A stretch of DNA of 16,815 nt, taken from assembly GCA_013139625.1 (NCBI GenBank), contig WTAK01000465.1, positions 1-16,815 on the forward strand, given 5' to 3'. Positions 15,506 to 16,815 of the stretch are shown piece by piece (positions within the stretch are counted from its first letter, which is position 1; every line of letters starts with the position of its first letter). The position numbers and the translations under genes are program-made. This DNA is from Candidatus Delongbacteria bacterium (GTDB taxonomy: Bacteria; UBA4055). Under the pieces are notes generated by a model. That model did not search any database. It was not told the DNA's origin and saw only the letters and a list, made by a program, of their open reading frames with translations.

Positions 15506-16815
15506 ATGATTAATATTGATTCCTTATTAAAACAAAATATTATTGAAAATGAAAGAATTGAATTCAAAAAAGGTTGGAATCCTCAGTCAATTATTCACTC
15601 AATTTGTGCTTTTGCAAATGATTTTAATAATATTGGTGGCGGATATATCGTAATAGGAATAAATGAAAAATACGGTGTAGCTCAATTTCCACCTATCGGT
15701 ATCGAAATAAACCAGATTGATAAGATAAAAAAAGAACTTTTAAATTCATGCTATTCAATTTCACCTAATTATTTTCCGACCATAGAACATTTCATTTATG
15801 AAGAAAAAAATATAATAGTAATATGGTGTCCTTCAGGTGATACCAGACCATACAAAGCACCAAAATCAATTTCTGATAAGAATAATAAGATTTATTACAT
15901 AAGAAGAATGTCATCAACTGTACAAGCAAAAGAAAGCGAGATTGTCAGACTAATTGAACTTACCGCAAAAGTACCTTTTGATAACAGAATTAATCAATCA
16001 TACAGCCTTGAAGAATTAAGTTTAACACAGATTATTACTTTCCTTAGAGAAGTGAAAAGTTCTCTTTATAGAGATGCTGTAAAATTAGATTTTGACGAAT
16101 TGTGCTTAAGGATGAATATTGCTAGAGGACCAAAAGAAGATATTAAGCCCTTGAATATTGGACTATTGATGTTCTCTGATAATCCTGATAAATTCTTTAG
16201 AGGAGCTCAAATAGATCTTGTTGTGTATGAAGATGAAATTGGAGATAAATTTAGTGAGATAATCTTCAAAGGTCCTATTCAAAATCAATTAAAAGAAGTT
16301 TTACACTATATTGAAAATAATATTGTTAAAGAAGAAATTAGGAAAGTAACTGGTAAAGCAAAAGCAAATCGTTTTTACAACTACCCTTTTGAAGCTATTG
16401 AGGAGGCTATTTCAAATGCCGTTTATCATAAAAGTTATCAACGGGAAAATCCTATAGAAATTAATATACGATTAGATTGTATAGAGATTTTATCATTCCC
16501 GGGCCCTGTACCGCCAGTTGATAATGAAATGCTTAAACAAAAAAAAATTGTTGCAAGAGATTATAGAAATAGTAGAATTGGAGATTTTTTGAAAGAATTG
16601 GAGCTTACAGAGGGAAGAAGTACAGGAATTCCTAAAATAAGATATTTTATGGATAAAAACAATTCTCCTAAACCAATTTTTGAGACTGATTCCGATAAAG
16701 TCTATTTTTTAACAACTCTTAAGATTCATCCAGAATTTCCACTAGATATTATTGGCGGATTAAATGGCGGATTAAATGGCGGATTAAATGACACATTAAA
16801 TGGCTCTTTAAGTGG
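15506..16815 (+). CDS. AlbA_2/Schlafen-domain putative transcriptional regulator with HATPase-like domain (partial at 3' end)
   Basis: Open from the ATG at 15506 (AGGA upstream) to the window edge; 436 codons visible. Residues about 10-150 form the AlbA_2 (Schlafen) nucleic-acid-binding domain: ERIEFKKGW, ICAFANDFNNIGGGYIVIGIN and PYKAPKS...YYIRRMSSTVQAKE. A middle part follows, then an HATPase-like C-terminal part with EAIEEAISNAVYHKSY (N-box-like) and GDFLKELELTEGRSTGIPKI (glycine motif), as in COG2865 regulators once linked with RecG-type names. The tail enters a tetrapeptide repeat (GGLN x3, then DTLN and GSLS), typical just before the winged-helix domain of this family, which would lie outside the window. 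Such genes are common near mobile and defence regions, but the neighbours here are ordinary. Target and ligand unknown. Confidence 0.88.
   Translation, partial: MINIDSLLKQNIIENERIEFKKGWNPQSIIHSICAFANDFNNIGGGYIVIGINEKYGVAQFPPIGIEINQIDKIKKELLNSCYSISPNYFPTIEHFIYEEKNIIVIWCPSGDTRPYKAPKSISDKNNKIYYIRRMSSTVQAKESEIVRLIELTAKVPFDNRINQSYSLEELSLTQIITFLREVKSSLYRDAVKLDFDELCLRMNIARGPKEDIKPLNIGLLMFSDNPDKFFRGAQIDLVVYEDEIGDKFSEIIFKGPIQNQLKEVLHYIENNIVKEEIRKVTGKAKANRFYNYPFEAIEEAISNAVYHKSYQRENPIEINIRLDCIEILSFPGPVPPVDNEMLKQKKIVARDYRNSRIGDFLKELELTEGRSTGIPKIRYFMDKNNSPKPIFETDSDKVYFLTTLKIHPEFPLDIIGGLNGGLNGGLNDTLNGSLS
16754..16813 (+). repeat. 12-bp tandem repeat in the AlbA_2 gene
   Basis: GGCGGATTAAAT occurs three times without change (16754-16789), followed by two diverged units GACACATTAAAT and GGCTCTTTAAGT. 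Each unit encodes one tetrapeptide (GGLN, then DTLN and GSLS). The unit length is a multiple of three, so copy changes would keep the frame. The array may continue past the window edge. Confidence 0.9.

Overview
The window is AT-rich, single-copy chromosomal DNA with mostly plus-strand genes. One secreted protein ends in an NYPNPFN-type sorting domain (type IX secretion style). Together with the start of the window (the tail of a probable 6-bladed beta-propeller protein) and a secreted Asp-box propeller, this suggests a bacterium of the Fibrobacteres-Chlorobi-Bacteroidetes group in the wide sense. A candidate phylum such as Delongbacteria, Cloacimonadota or Marinimicrobia would fit, but the lineage is inferred, not proven. 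The promoter before the first operon looks like an ordinary sigma-70 promoter (TTGACA, 17 bp, TAATAT), not the TAnnTTTG type of Bacteroidota. All stops are TAA or TAG except mtnA, which ends in TGA.

Layout: 2-427 is the 3' end of a propeller gene. 548-4671 is a four-gene membrane operon of unknown function: a DUF6754-like protein with a large exported N-terminal region, two polytopic membrane proteins, and a protein with a soluble domain held between two membrane segments. It has a promoter in front and a clear intrinsic terminator behind. 4773-6320 is a secreted thioredoxin-fold protein interrupted in frame by a UGA. The UGA sits exactly at the first cysteine of the CxxC motif and is followed by a GUU-loop hairpin at the spacing of a bacterial SECIS element, so I read the gene as one selenoprotein of 515 residues. 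A 34-bp perfect palindrome separates it from the convergent, overlapping pair mtnA (methylthioribose-1-phosphate isomerase) and ogt (alkylguanine DNA methyltransferase) at 6361-7939. From 8026 onward the plus strand carries a METTL25-like methyltransferase, a SPATA20/YyaL-type thioredoxin-domain protein with a lipoprotein signal, a secreted 13-Asp-box propeller with an Fn3 domain, a DUF3795 cysteine-rich protein, a D-2-hydroxyacid dehydrogenase and a TRIC/UPF0126 channel. The last gene (15506 to the edge) is an AlbA_2/Schlafen-type putative regulator that runs off the window inside a 12-bp tandem repeat.

How the genes work together: the clearest unit is the four-gene membrane operon, whose partners place soluble domains on opposite faces of the membrane. 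The Sec-containing secreted thioredoxin and the lipoprotein SPATA20-like protein both point to thiol chemistry outside the cytoplasm. The 13464-15336 genes are tightly spaced and probably co-transcribed, but their functions do not form an obvious pathway. The strongest candidate for something undescribed is the selenoprotein built as signal peptide, UxxC thioredoxin fold, adhesive beta domains and a type IX sorting tail.
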